From the NCBI GenBank assembly GCA_044224925.1, contig JBGAJM010000004.1:186001-250000 (forward strand): a stretch of 64,000 nucleotides of DNA. The letters run 5' to 3'. Positions within the stretch are counted from its first letter, which is position 1. Each line of letters opens with the position of its first letter. The DNA comes from Kapaibacterium sp044224925 (lineage in GTDB: Bacteria > Bacteroidota > Ignavibacteria > Kapaibacteriales > Kapaibacteriaceae). Below are positions 10,134 to 17,624 of the stretch, piece after piece. Made by a program: the position numbers and the translations under genes. The notes beneath the pieces are model-generated. The model saw only the letters and a program-made list of their open reading frames with translations, searched no databases and was not told where the DNA came from.

Positions 10134-10528
10134 GCATTGCCATCATGGGTGAGGATGTTGTAAGCATCCCGACCGGGATCACCGGAGCCGACGAGCACGA
10201 CAACATCCGCATCTCGTTCAAAGCGTTGAACGAGATCAAGAAGATCAAGGAGACCAATAGCATTCCGGCGGACTACGGCCTGCGCGTCGGCGTCAAGGGC
10301 GGTGGCTGTTCCGGTATGTCGTACACGCTCGGTTACGACGCCACGCCACGCGAGAACGATCGTGTGCTGGAGGCCGAAGGTGTACGCATCTTCATCGACA
10401 CGAAGAGCATGTTCTATCTCATGGGCATCACGCTGGACTTCAGCGATGGACTCATGGGGAAGGGCTTCACGTTCAACAATCCGAATGCCACCAAGACCTG
10501 CGGTTGCGGTTCGTCGTTCGGCGTCTGA
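10130..10528 (+). CDS. sufA: SufA/IscA-type (HesB) Fe-S carrier
   Basis: This 132-residue A-type carrier holds the three family cysteines, one in KGGGCSGMSY and two in KTCGCGSSF near the C-terminus. It would accept clusters from SufBC2D and pass them to target proteins. The start is the ATG overlapping the regulator stop. About 25 residues precede the family domain, slightly more than usual, and the later Met6 is an alternative start. Confidence 0.93.
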   Translation: MSIAIMGEDVVSIPTGITGADEHDNIRISFKALNEIKKIKETNSIPADYGLRVGVKGGGCSGMSYTLGYDATPRENDRVLEAEGVRIFIDTKSMFYLMGITLDFSDGLMGKGFTFNNPNATKTCGCGSSFGV

Positions 10529-10565
10529 TACTCGACATTCATCAACAGCTTACGAAAGGACTCTC

Positions 10566-11192
10566 ATGGCCTACGAATGGAAATTCAATGCACGCCCCTA
10601 TTCGGATGACGAAGCAAAGGAATTGTTGAAGGATGTAGTGTCTCCGGAAACATCCGATTGGCACTACAACACGCACCACAAGGGATACGTGACGTTCTTG
10701 AACAAGATCGAAGCGGAATTGCCCAATGCCGATAAGGCCGCTGCGAATGGGAATTGGTCGACGTTCGGCGAACTCAAGCGACGTCAAACATGGAATCATG
10801 CCGGTACAGTATTGCACGATGTGTATTGGGAAGTATTGGGCGGCGACGGCGATCCGTCGAAGGGTCCCGAGGTTCTCGCAGCCATTGAAGCAGAATTCGG
10901 TTCATTCGATGCGTGGAAGGCCGACTTCAAGGCAACGGCCACGGCGGCAAAGCTCTCCGGTTGGGGAGTGTTGTGCATCGATCAACTCTATTCCGGTCGA
11001 CTCTTGAACGTCCTCGTTGACGAACACCACTACGGTGCCATCTGGGGCGGTATTCCGCTGATCTCATGCGATGTGTTCGAACATGCCTACTACCACAAGG
11101 ATGGTCCGGGTCGCGCGAAGTACATCGAGAACTTCCTTGCCAACTTGCATTGGGGTCGTATCAACGACCGCTTCAAAAAGTTCGCGAAGTAA
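10566..11192 (+). CDS. Iron/manganese superoxide dismutase
   Basis: This 208-residue enzyme converts superoxide to hydrogen peroxide and oxygen. The predicted metal ligands are His33 (DWHYNTHH), His78 (TWNHAG), Asp169 and His173 (CDVFEHAYY). No signal peptide is present, so it is cytoplasmic. The sequence does not let me decide between Fe and Mn. The ATG at 10566 follows an AAAGGA ribosome site; the frame is open upstream into sufA but that stretch is not real coding. It lies 37 bases after sufA and likely shares the operon. Confidence 0.95.
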   Translation: MAYEWKFNARPYSDDEAKELLKDVVSPETSDWHYNTHHKGYVTFLNKIEAELPNADKAAANGNWSTFGELKRRQTWNHAGTVLHDVYWEVLGGDGDPSKGPEVLAAIEAEFGSFDAWKADFKATATAAKLSGWGVLCIDQLYSGRLLNVLVDEHHYGAIWGGIPLISCDVFEHAYYHKDGPGRAKYIENFLANLHWGRINDRFKKFAK

Positions 11193-11203
11193 CTGAGCAT
11201 CGC

Positions 11204-11845
11204 ATGACACTCGGTCTGTTCCCTTTGAACGTGGTCCTCTTCCCGCAGTCCCAATTGCCGCTGCACATTTTCGAACCACGCTATCGGCAACTCGTCAAGG
11301 AATGCCTTGCGAGCGGTTCGGTGTTCGGCGTCAACCTTGTCGAGAAGTCCCACCTCTATCCCGTAGGCTGCACGGCACGCATCGTGTCGGTCACGCAGGA
11401 ATACGAGGATGGTCGGATGGACATCATCGTGGAAGGTGTGGAGCGATATACACTGGAAGGGATCCAAGAGGGCGACAAACCGTTCTTCGTTGCGAACGTC
11501 GATCCACTCCCGGACGAAGAAGAACCACTCGATACAGCGCTCGTGGCCAAGTGCGCATCGCTGTACAACGAGATCGTCGACATTGTCTATGGGGCGGCGG
11601 GGCCACACTTTGACCCTGCCGCCTTCCATGGCATCACTCCTTCCTTCCTGTTGGCACCGAAGTCCGGACTGAATGCAGATCAGAAACAGCACATGTTGGA
11701 ACTCACCTCAGAGAACAGCCGACTGGAAATGCTGTACGATCATTTGACCGAGATCGTGCCAACGATACGACAAGCCGAAGTGGTCCAGAAGATCATCGCA
11801 AGTGACGGCTACTTCCCACCCTCGAAGAAAGAACTGCCGGAATGA
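11204..11845 (+). CDS. Lon substrate-binding (N-terminal) domain protein
   Basis: The 213-residue protein matches the LON N-terminal domain family: FPLNVVLFPQSQLPLHIFEPRY at the start is diagnostic, followed by a G-C-A-R-I core. It lacks the Lon AAA and protease domains. Such stand-alone domains may bind unfolded or damaged proteins, but their role is unsettled. The ATG at 11204 lies 11 bases after the sod stop. The downstream gene overlaps it by ATGA. Confidence 0.88.
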   Translation: MTLGLFPLNVVLFPQSQLPLHIFEPRYRQLVKECLASGSVFGVNLVEKSHLYPVGCTARIVSVTQEYEDGRMDIIVEGVERYTLEGIQEGDKPFFVANVDPLPDEEEPLDTALVAKCASLYNEIVDIVYGAAGPHFDPAAFHGITPSFLLAPKSGLNADQKQHMLELTSENSRLEMLYDHLTEIVPTIRQAEVVQKIIASDGYFPPSKKELPE

Positions 11846-13083
11846 TCAGTGGACTCCACCAGCGAAGTACCTATAAGCTCATCGATAAACTTCTATCCGC
11901 GCAGTTCAAAACACCGTTCGACCTTCTGAGTTCTCTTGTTCGCGATATCGTGGAGAGTTCGGAGTTGGTGATGACGGGCGGTCGGGTATGGGAGCTCGAG
12001 CCCGATGCAGATGCGTATGCGTTGCGATATCAGATCGGCGAGATCGAATTCCTGTCCGAAGGCACACGTCGAACGGTGGAAGAGATGCCTGCCATGGCGT
12101 CGCTCGTCTCGAAGAAGTCCATCATTGCCGAAGCACCGGAAGAGGATGAACGCGGCAAGCGCGTGTACTCGCTCACAGGTGTTGGCGATGTGGTCAAGCG
12201 CCCACCCGGGAAACTCTACACGTATGCTCTTGCCTTTACGGCGCACGATCTGAACGAAGAGTTCTACGATACGATGATCGTGATCGGAAGCGCAGCTTCG
12301 ACGGCCTTACGCAACATGTCGGCGGCAGCGCACGAACGCAAGCTCCGCAAGGACCTCGATCAAGCATGGGAGATCCAGCGCGGTCTTGTTCCGGATCACG
12401 AGACCACCTTCCGCGATTATGACATCTATGGCGTGTCGCTTCCCGACAGTGTGGTGGGAGGGGATTACTTCGACTATCTGCGGGCGTCGGAAGAGGAGAC
12501 GGACCGACTTGGACTCGTGATCAGTGATGCCGCGAGCAAAGGACTCCCTGCGGCTGTGCAGGCACTGTTCGTGAGCGGTGCCCTTCGAATGGGCATTGGC
12601 TACAACACGAAAATGTCGGCTCTGATCGGTCGCCTCAACACCCTGATCTACGATACCTTCCCTTACGAGCGTTTTGTCTCCCTCTGCTACTGCGAACTCA
12701 CACATTCGGAGAACGGCCTCGTTCTCTATCTGAACGCCGGCCACTGTCCACCTATCCACTACCAAGCGGCCACCAACACCACCGAGTTGTTGCAGCCCAC
12801 GGGCGGGATCTTGGGCATCGTCGAGGATCAGCCCTTTCGCGTCGAGAACATCAATATGAAGCCGGGCGACGTTCTGCTCATGTACACGGACGGGATCACC
12901 GAGGGACAGAATGCTCACGGCGAGCAGTTCGGCGAGGCGCGCCTGATCGAGTTCGTGAAGGAGGCAGGGCGGAAGACGGCGGACGAGATCGCCAAGCTTC
13001 TGCTTGAACGAGTGCAGACCTTCACCATCGGTTCTTCCTATACAGACGATAAGACCCTGATCGTGATCAAGCGACGCGGTTGA
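11842..13083 (+). CDS. SpoIIE/RsbU-type PP2C serine phosphatase
   Basis: In this 413-residue protein the last 240 residues form a PPM/SpoIIE phosphatase domain, with metal-binding motifs VGGDYFDY, VISDAASKG, MYTDGITEG and YTDDKTL. The first 150 residues resemble a GAF-like sensory region (inferred from length and pattern only). A helix with the family sequence EIQRGLVP links them. Such enzymes usually control anti-sigma or anti-anti-sigma switches; no partner is encoded nearby. Its last 17 bases overlap the end of pth on the other strand. Confidence 0.9.
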   Translation: MISGLHQRSTYKLIDKLLSAQFKTPFDLLSSLVRDIVESSELVMTGGRVWELEPDADAYALRYQIGEIEFLSEGTRRTVEEMPAMASLVSKKSIIAEAPEEDERGKRVYSLTGVGDVVKRPPGKLYTYALAFTAHDLNEEFYDTMIVIGSAASTALRNMSAAAHERKLRKDLDQAWEIQRGLVPDHETTFRDYDIYGVSLPDSVVGGDYFDYLRASEEETDRLGLVISDAASKGLPAAVQALFVSGALRMGIGYNTKMSALIGRLNTLIYDTFPYERFVSLCYCELTHSENGLVLYLNAGHCPPIHYQAATNTTELLQPTGGILGIVEDQPFRVENINMKPGDVLLMYTDGITEGQNAHGEQFGEARLIEFVKEAGRKTADEIAKLLLERVQTFTIGSSYTDDKTLIVIKRRG

Positions 13084-13636
13084 CCGTCTGCATGGCCTTG
13101 TCGGGGCCACTGGCCGCAATGCTCTTGAGTGCGTCGACAGCCTTCGTGATCATGGCATTGCGGGCCTCCAATTCGTCGGCACCAAATGGGGCCAGGACGT
13201 AGTCCACGAGTTCCCCCGGACCGAACTTCCGATCGATCCCACATCGAAGACGCCAGAACTTGTCGGTGCCCAATTCCTCGATCATCGATGTTAGCCCATT
13301 GTGTCCGCCATCGCTCCCACCCAGCCGCAAGTGCACCCTACCGACAGGGAAGTTGTACTCGTCCACCACGGTGATGATCCGATCGGGCGAGAGCTTCAGG
13401 CGTGCCGCCATCGATCGCGCCGCCTGCCCCGAGAGATTCATGTACGTTCCGGGCTTCAGCACGTGTAACGTTGTGCCGGAGATCGATACAGTGGCCCATT
13501 CCATCGCCACCGGACGGCGCTCGGCATGCCAGCTGGCCGAGCCGACAAGGGCGTCCGCCACCATCCAACCGATGTTGTGTCGGGTGTTGCTGTACCTTGT
13601 TCCCGGATTCCCGAGTGCCACGATCAGATATTCCAT
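13067..13636 (-). CDS. pth: Peptidyl-tRNA hydrolase
   Basis: Pth (189 residues) releases tRNA from peptidyl-tRNA dropped by ribosomes. It has the N-terminal LIVALGNPGTRYSNTRHN with catalytic His20, Asn67 in TYMNLSG, Asp92 in VDEYNFP, and the signature GSDGGHNGL. The start is the ATG at 13636, giving the family N-terminus; 33 codons of in-frame upstream sequence are not family-like. It is convergent with the phosphatase gene. Confidence 0.95.
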   Translation of the reverse strand: MEYLIVALGNPGTRYSNTRHNIGWMVADALVGSASWHAERRPVAMEWATVSISGTTLHVLKPGTYMNLSGQAARSMAARLKLSPDRIITVVDEYNFPVGRVHLRLGGSDGGHNGLTSMIEELGTDKFWRLRCGIDRKFGPGELVDYVLAPFGADELEARNAMITKAVDALKSIAASGPDKAMQTVNRVA

Positions 13637-13949
13637 GTTCTTTTTTTGCTTGCTTTCGTACGTAATACTACTTAGTTTTCCACAGGAACGTCGAGACACT
13701 GGAAACCAGCCCGTTGACGCTTTGGCGTGTAACAATCACGCGCAAAAATACGCAGGGAGTTTGACGTAGGGAAAATCTCACTAATTCCTTGTAAATCAAG
13801 GAATTAACTAGATGTACGTATGGTTTCCTGTAGAATTAGGCACGAGTTTTGCATGCTGAGCTTTCCCAGTCACTGATCTGTAACATTGCAGGACTTTCCT
13901 GAACCGGTTTTCTACCCTTTTTGTTCGCTCATCTCAGCTCTCCGCCTTC
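13637..13949. other. Intergenic region between pth and the surface operon
   Basis: This 313-base stretch separates divergent genes and must hold the promoters for pth (leftward) and for the long surface operon (rightward). It is AT-richer than its neighbours. I find no exact TAnnTTTG element. It contains the inverted repeat at 13782-13806 and the small hairpin GCGTG-N7-CACGC (13725-13741). No coding frame is convincing. Confidence 0.6.
13782..13806. promoter_or_regulatory. Inverted repeat upstream of the surface operon
   Basis: TAATTCCTTG-TAAAT-CAAGGAATTA has perfect 10-bp arms. It lies about 145 bases upstream of the first gene of the 14-gene run. It could be an operator or an RNA hairpin; no T-run follows, so a terminator is unlikely. 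Confidence 0.45.
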
Positions 13950-16553
13950 ATGGCGTTGGTTGTCGTGCTGCTCATCACCAGTACGCCGGGCCGCCTGTCT
14001 GCTCAAACGGACAACGTCGGTATCGGGACTGCGAATCCTGACCCCTCTGCGCTCCTCGAACTGAACAGTTCGACGAAAGGTTTCCTGCTTACCCGACTTA
14101 CGTCGGCGCAGCGGGATGCCATTCCCTTGCCTGCCACGGGTTTGGTGATCTATAACCTGACGACGAACGAGCTCGAGTACAACTTCGGTACGCCAACGTC
14201 GCCGATCTGGAAGCGGCTCATCGCGGTCACGGGCGGTCAGGGTGGTTCGGACTTCTGGAATCTGACGGGGAACACGAGCATCGATCCAACGAAGCACTTC
14301 CTTGGAACCACCGATGCACAACCCGTGCTGATCAAGACGAACAACGTCACACGAATGACGATCAGCGCAACGGGCGGGATCACGGCCGAAGGTCCATTCA
14401 TGGTCACCGGTGGTGGCCTGGGATTGATGGGAACTAACACACCCTTGTTGCTCGATGCGCAACCCGGTGTCGCCGGACAGGTGCTCATCAGTGCTGGCGC
14501 AAATGCCACGCCAACGTGGACGAATTCGCTGACGCTCACGGCACTCACCACGAACACGCTCGACGTGACCACGTCGGCCACGTTCAACGGTACGGCGGAC
14601 TTCAAGGCCCTTGCCTCCTTCAACCTCTTGCCACGCATGCCGCTCGAGCACAACTACATGCTCGTTGGCGATCAGAACAACATCGCTACACCATTTGCCC
14701 CCGGAAAAGAAGGGGAGTTCCTCCTGATCGAAAACGGGAATGTTGTGTGGCGCCCGTTGACGTCCATTTTCAATACCGATGTCTGGTTCCAAGGCGGAAA
14801 CACCGGTCCGAAGGACAACAAGCTCGGAAACCTGAGCGGCGATCTCGTGGTGGTGGCAGGTAGTACGCAGCCGCGGCTGACGGTGGAGGCGGCAACGGGG
14901 ATCGTGCGGATCGAAACTGGACTGCAGATCGGCACCACAGCAACGCCCAATGTTCCGATCATCACGCGAGGGTCGACAGGAGGCGACGGCGATATCTTCA
15001 TCTCGCGTGGCGCGAATCAGTCACCGCAATGGACGGGATTGGTGAATGTCAACCTCTCGTCCAATGCGGTCACCATCAACAACAACGTCTTCTCGCCGGA
15101 CAGCGTCAAACTCATCAAGCCGGTGGCCGTGAACACGACGCTGCGCGTCACGGGACAGTCCACCTTCGACCTCCTCCCGCAAATGCCGTTGCAACGCGGA
15201 TCGATCCTTGTGGGAAATGCGCAGAACATCGCTGCACCGGTTGCCGCAGGCAATGCGAACAGCGTGCTCACCATTCGCAATGGAATGCCGACGTGGGCGG
15301 ATACACTCACGAACACGTACATCAACAACCTCACCACCACGGGTGTGACAACGATCGCGGGCACGATCGACATGCCGCTCAAGCAGAACTACCTCTTCGT
15401 TGGAAATGCACAGAACAGAGCGGCGGAGTTCGCGCCCGGCACCAACGGAACAGTGCTGATGATCACAGCCGGTGTGCCGACGTGGACGAATCTCAACCAG
15501 ACCATCGACGACAGGGCGTGGATCATCGGCGGGAACAGCAATCCGTCGAGCACCATTTTGGGGAACACGTCAACCTCGGGCATCATGGACCTCGATGTGC
15601 GTGCAGGGAATGCGACCCTCATTCACCTGGACGGAACGAATGGCGCCATCGATCTACGTGGTCCGGTGAATCTAGCCGGATCGGCCATTGAACTCCGCAT
15701 GAACGGAAGCGCTGGTACGGTGGGAAGTGTGATGGTCTCGCAGGGTGGAGGGGCCACACCGAAGTGGAGCACGGCCATGTCCGTGACGGATCTTGGCGTC
15801 ACGATCAATGCGCCCTCGTTCACATCAAGCACAACAACAACTGCAACGTTCGCCGGTACGCTCGCCGTCACCGGTCCTGCCAATTTTTCGAACAACGTGG
15901 TCTTCACGCTCCTTCCGCAAATGCCCTTGCAAAGTGGATACGTGCTTGTTGGCAACGCATCGAATGTGGCAACTCCGCTCGCGCCAGGTGTAGAAAGTAG
16001 TGTCTTCGTCATTCGTGGCGGAACACCGCAATGGTTGGCATCGCAGGATTCTCCGTTTTGGTCGCGTACCGGGAACACCGGTATCGCTCCAACGGATTAC
16101 CTCGGTACCACAGATGCAAACGATCTCAAACTTGCTACGAATGGCACGACCCGTGTCACCGTAGCACAAGGTACAGGCATTGTGACCATGACATCCCTCG
16201 CCGGGGCTCCGAGCTCGACTCCGGTAGGACCAACGGATGGAATCATGGTGGCCGATGGTGCCGGAACGATCAGCAAGAGAAGTCGCGAGTCGTTGCTTTC
16301 CATGTTGGGCATTGCAGCAGGCAGGTACACCAACCAGACCACTGCCGTGCAATTCAATGTGGTGGTATCGCTTTCGGGAGGTCTGCAGCTCGATCCGCAA
16401 GCATCCATCGTCCTCACGCCCGAGGCCTCGCAGAGTGTGTCTGTTACACCGTTCGTCGTCAATGGTTCACGAACCCTCACCTCCTTCACGATCAACTTCC
16501 CTGGTGGACTCAATCCGGGTGAGGCGATCAACTGGATGGTGAAGAATCCTTAG
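13950..16553 (+). CDS. Exported tail-fibre-like repeat protein, first gene of the surface operon
   Basis: The 867-residue protein starts with a signal peptide ending near LSAQ. A module follows that is common in Bacteroidota surface proteins (VGIGTANPDP, STKGFLLTRLT, TGLVIYN). The body repeats a unit with MPL(Q/K/E)...(L/F)VGNAxN...APG...W four times, near residues 230, 411, 475 and 658. GN...FLGTTDA modules occur near 105 and 690. A beta-rich C-terminal domain ends in NWMVKNP. The ATG signal peptide is short and uncharged. The frame is open upstream to 13884, and a CTG at 13899 behind AGGA would add a basic N-region; that alternative is unproven. The function is unknown; the repeats suggest a fibrous, probably trimeric, extracellular protein. 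Confidence 0.8.
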   Translation: MALVVVLLITSTPGRLSAQTDNVGIGTANPDPSALLELNSSTKGFLLTRLTSAQRDAIPLPATGLVIYNLTTNELEYNFGTPTSPIWKRLIAVTGGQGGSDFWNLTGNTSIDPTKHFLGTTDAQPVLIKTNNVTRMTISATGGITAEGPFMVTGGGLGLMGTNTPLLLDAQPGVAGQVLISAGANATPTWTNSLTLTALTTNTLDVTTSATFNGTADFKALASFNLLPRMPLEHNYMLVGDQNNIATPFAPGKEGEFLLIENGNVVWRPLTSIFNTDVWFQGGNTGPKDNKLGNLSGDLVVVAGSTQPRLTVEAATGIVRIETGLQIGTTATPNVPIITRGSTGGDGDIFISRGANQSPQWTGLVNVNLSSNAVTINNNVFSPDSVKLIKPVAVNTTLRVTGQSTFDLLPQMPLQRGSILVGNAQNIAAPVAAGNANSVLTIRNGMPTWADTLTNTYINNLTTTGVTTIAGTIDMPLKQNYLFVGNAQNRAAEFAPGTNGTVLMITAGVPTWTNLNQTIDDRAWIIGGNSNPSSTILGNTSTSGIMDLDVRAGNATLIHLDGTNGAIDLRGPVNLAGSAIELRMNGSAGTVGSVMVSQGGGATPKWSTAMSVTDLGVTINAPSFTSSTTTTATFAGTLAVTGPANFSNNVVFTLLPQMPLQSGYVLVGNASNVATPLAPGVESSVFVIRGGTPQWLASQDSPFWSRTGNTGIAPTDYLGTTDANDLKLATNGTTRVTVAQGTGIVTMTSLAGAPSSTPVGPTDGIMVADGAGTISKRSRESLLSMLGIAAGRYTNQTTAVQFNVVVSLSGGLQLDPQASIVLTPEASQSVSVTPFVVNGSRTLTSFTINFPGGLNPGEAINWMVKNP

Positions 16554-16683
16554 ACGCAGTGATGTTGCCCGTTCGCACTTCGTGATCCTTGGGTAAAAGG
16601 TGCTTCACGGAGAGACAAAGTCAGTAATCAGTTCACAGTTCAGTTTCAGTTTTCTTTCCCTCCATTTTTTTAAGGGTACTTCC
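16554..16683 (+). promoter_or_regulatory. Leader with repeated CAGT boxes
   Basis: The 130-base gap before the 280-residue gene carries five CAGT boxes at 16622, 16629, 16636, 16641 and 16647, spaced 5-7 bases apart, then a pyrimidine-rich tract and T-run. A weak stem (CGTGA/TCACG with CCTT/AAGG inside) lies at 16581-16609. The regular boxes could bind a protein on DNA or RNA. No promoter consensus is clear. Confidence 0.35.
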
Positions 16684-17526
16684 ATGAAGTTCTCTAGTCT
16701 TCTGAAGGGCGCAGCAGTAACAGTTGCCCTTCTTGCAGTGGTAACGGAAGCACAAGCACAGCTTCCAGTACGTACGACCAGATTGCAGCTGTTCAATGGC
16801 GCCAATAACGTCGAACAGGTGATGAGCTCGCAGGGTACTGCAGCATCGTATCAGGCAGCGTGGCCGTCAAGCACTTCAGCGATCCCAGCAAGTAGCACAG
16901 GCTTTCTGTTGGCTACGAAGGGCGCAACCGGGAACGACGTCGAAATGACGTGGGTGCCGATCTCCGGATCGCTGCTCGACGGTGTTGGTGCAGCCGGTCA
17001 GATCGCCTACTTCACGGATCCGAACACGATCGCTTCCGATCCGAAGTTCACGATCTCCGGTGGTGATGTGACAGTAGGTGCAGGCGGCGGTGTTGCAAAT
17101 GCAGGTTCGTTCACGATCAACAACGGAGCCGTCGGTTCCCGGATCGTGAACGGTGGAACAACGGCGAATACGCTGACGATCCCTGAGATCGGTGCAGGTG
17201 GTGCCGGTAACTTCGTGATCTCAACTGGTCAAGGAACTGTTGGCCAGGTCTTGATCTCTGCAGGTCCTGGACTTCCTGCTACATGGCAGACCATTCAGGG
17301 CTTGACGATCAAGTCCGGAACGGTCACCCCAGCCGCAGCAGCAACATCGGGAACGATCACTGTAACAGGTCTTACGGCCGTCACAGAAGCTGTTGTATCG
17401 GGTAACTCCGCCAACGGTCTCATTGTGTACATCACGAGCATCGCCGGTCTGTCCATCAACTGGGCAACGACGGTACCTTGCAATGGTACAGAGAGCATCT
17501 GCTGGTTCGCCAACGGCACTCCATAA
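16684..17526 (+). CDS. Small exported surface protein with the operon's N-terminal module
   Basis: The 280-residue protein has a clear signal peptide (MKFSSLLKGAAVTVAL, cleaved near AQA-Q). Residues 27-90 form the N-terminal module shared with seven later proteins (RTTRLQLFNG, then a Y-x3-WPS strand and a T-W strand). Glycine/threonine-rich beta repeats and a C-terminal domain ending in CWFANGTP follow. The ATG at 16684 was chosen over the upstream start at 16600 because it gives the signal peptide. It has a leader of its own and is followed by strong overlapping hairpins, so it may be expressed at a different level from its neighbours. Function unknown. Confidence 0.78.
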   Translation: MKFSSLLKGAAVTVALLAVVTEAQAQLPVRTTRLQLFNGANNVEQVMSSQGTAASYQAAWPSSTSAIPASSTGFLLATKGATGNDVEMTWVPISGSLLDGVGAAGQIAYFTDPNTIASDPKFTISGGDVTVGAGGGVANAGSFTINNGAVGSRIVNGGTTANTLTIPEIGAGGAGNFVISTGQGTVGQVLISAGPGLPATWQTIQGLTIKSGTVTPAAAATSGTITVTGLTAVTEAVVSGNSANGLIVYITSIAGLSINWATTVPCNGTESICWFANGTP

Positions 17527-17538
17527 TCGATCTTTCGT

Positions 17539-17557
17539 CCGGGGGCATCGCCCCCGG
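17539..17557 (+). terminator. Strong GC hairpin after the 280-residue gene
   Basis: CCGGGGGC-ATC-GCCCCCGG is a perfect 8-bp GC stem 12 bases after the stop codon. No T-run follows, so it may act as an attenuator or a 3'-end stabiliser rather than a simple terminator. Its 3' arm shares three bases with the next hairpin. Confidence 0.5.
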
Positions 17558-17596
17558 CTGTCGAGGGTGAGACAACGCACTCACTCTCGACAGCCG
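17555..17596 (+). terminator. 17-bp stem-loop between surface genes
   Basis: The arms at 17555-17571 and 17580-17596 pair over 17 positions with one G-U, around an 8-base loop. It overlaps the preceding hairpin by three bases, so full formation of both at once is hindered. The next ATG is at 17625. Processing, attenuation or mRNA stabilisation are all possible. Confidence 0.5.
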
Positions 17597-17624
17597 ACAG
17601 ACCTTCGAAAACGAACACGGAACG

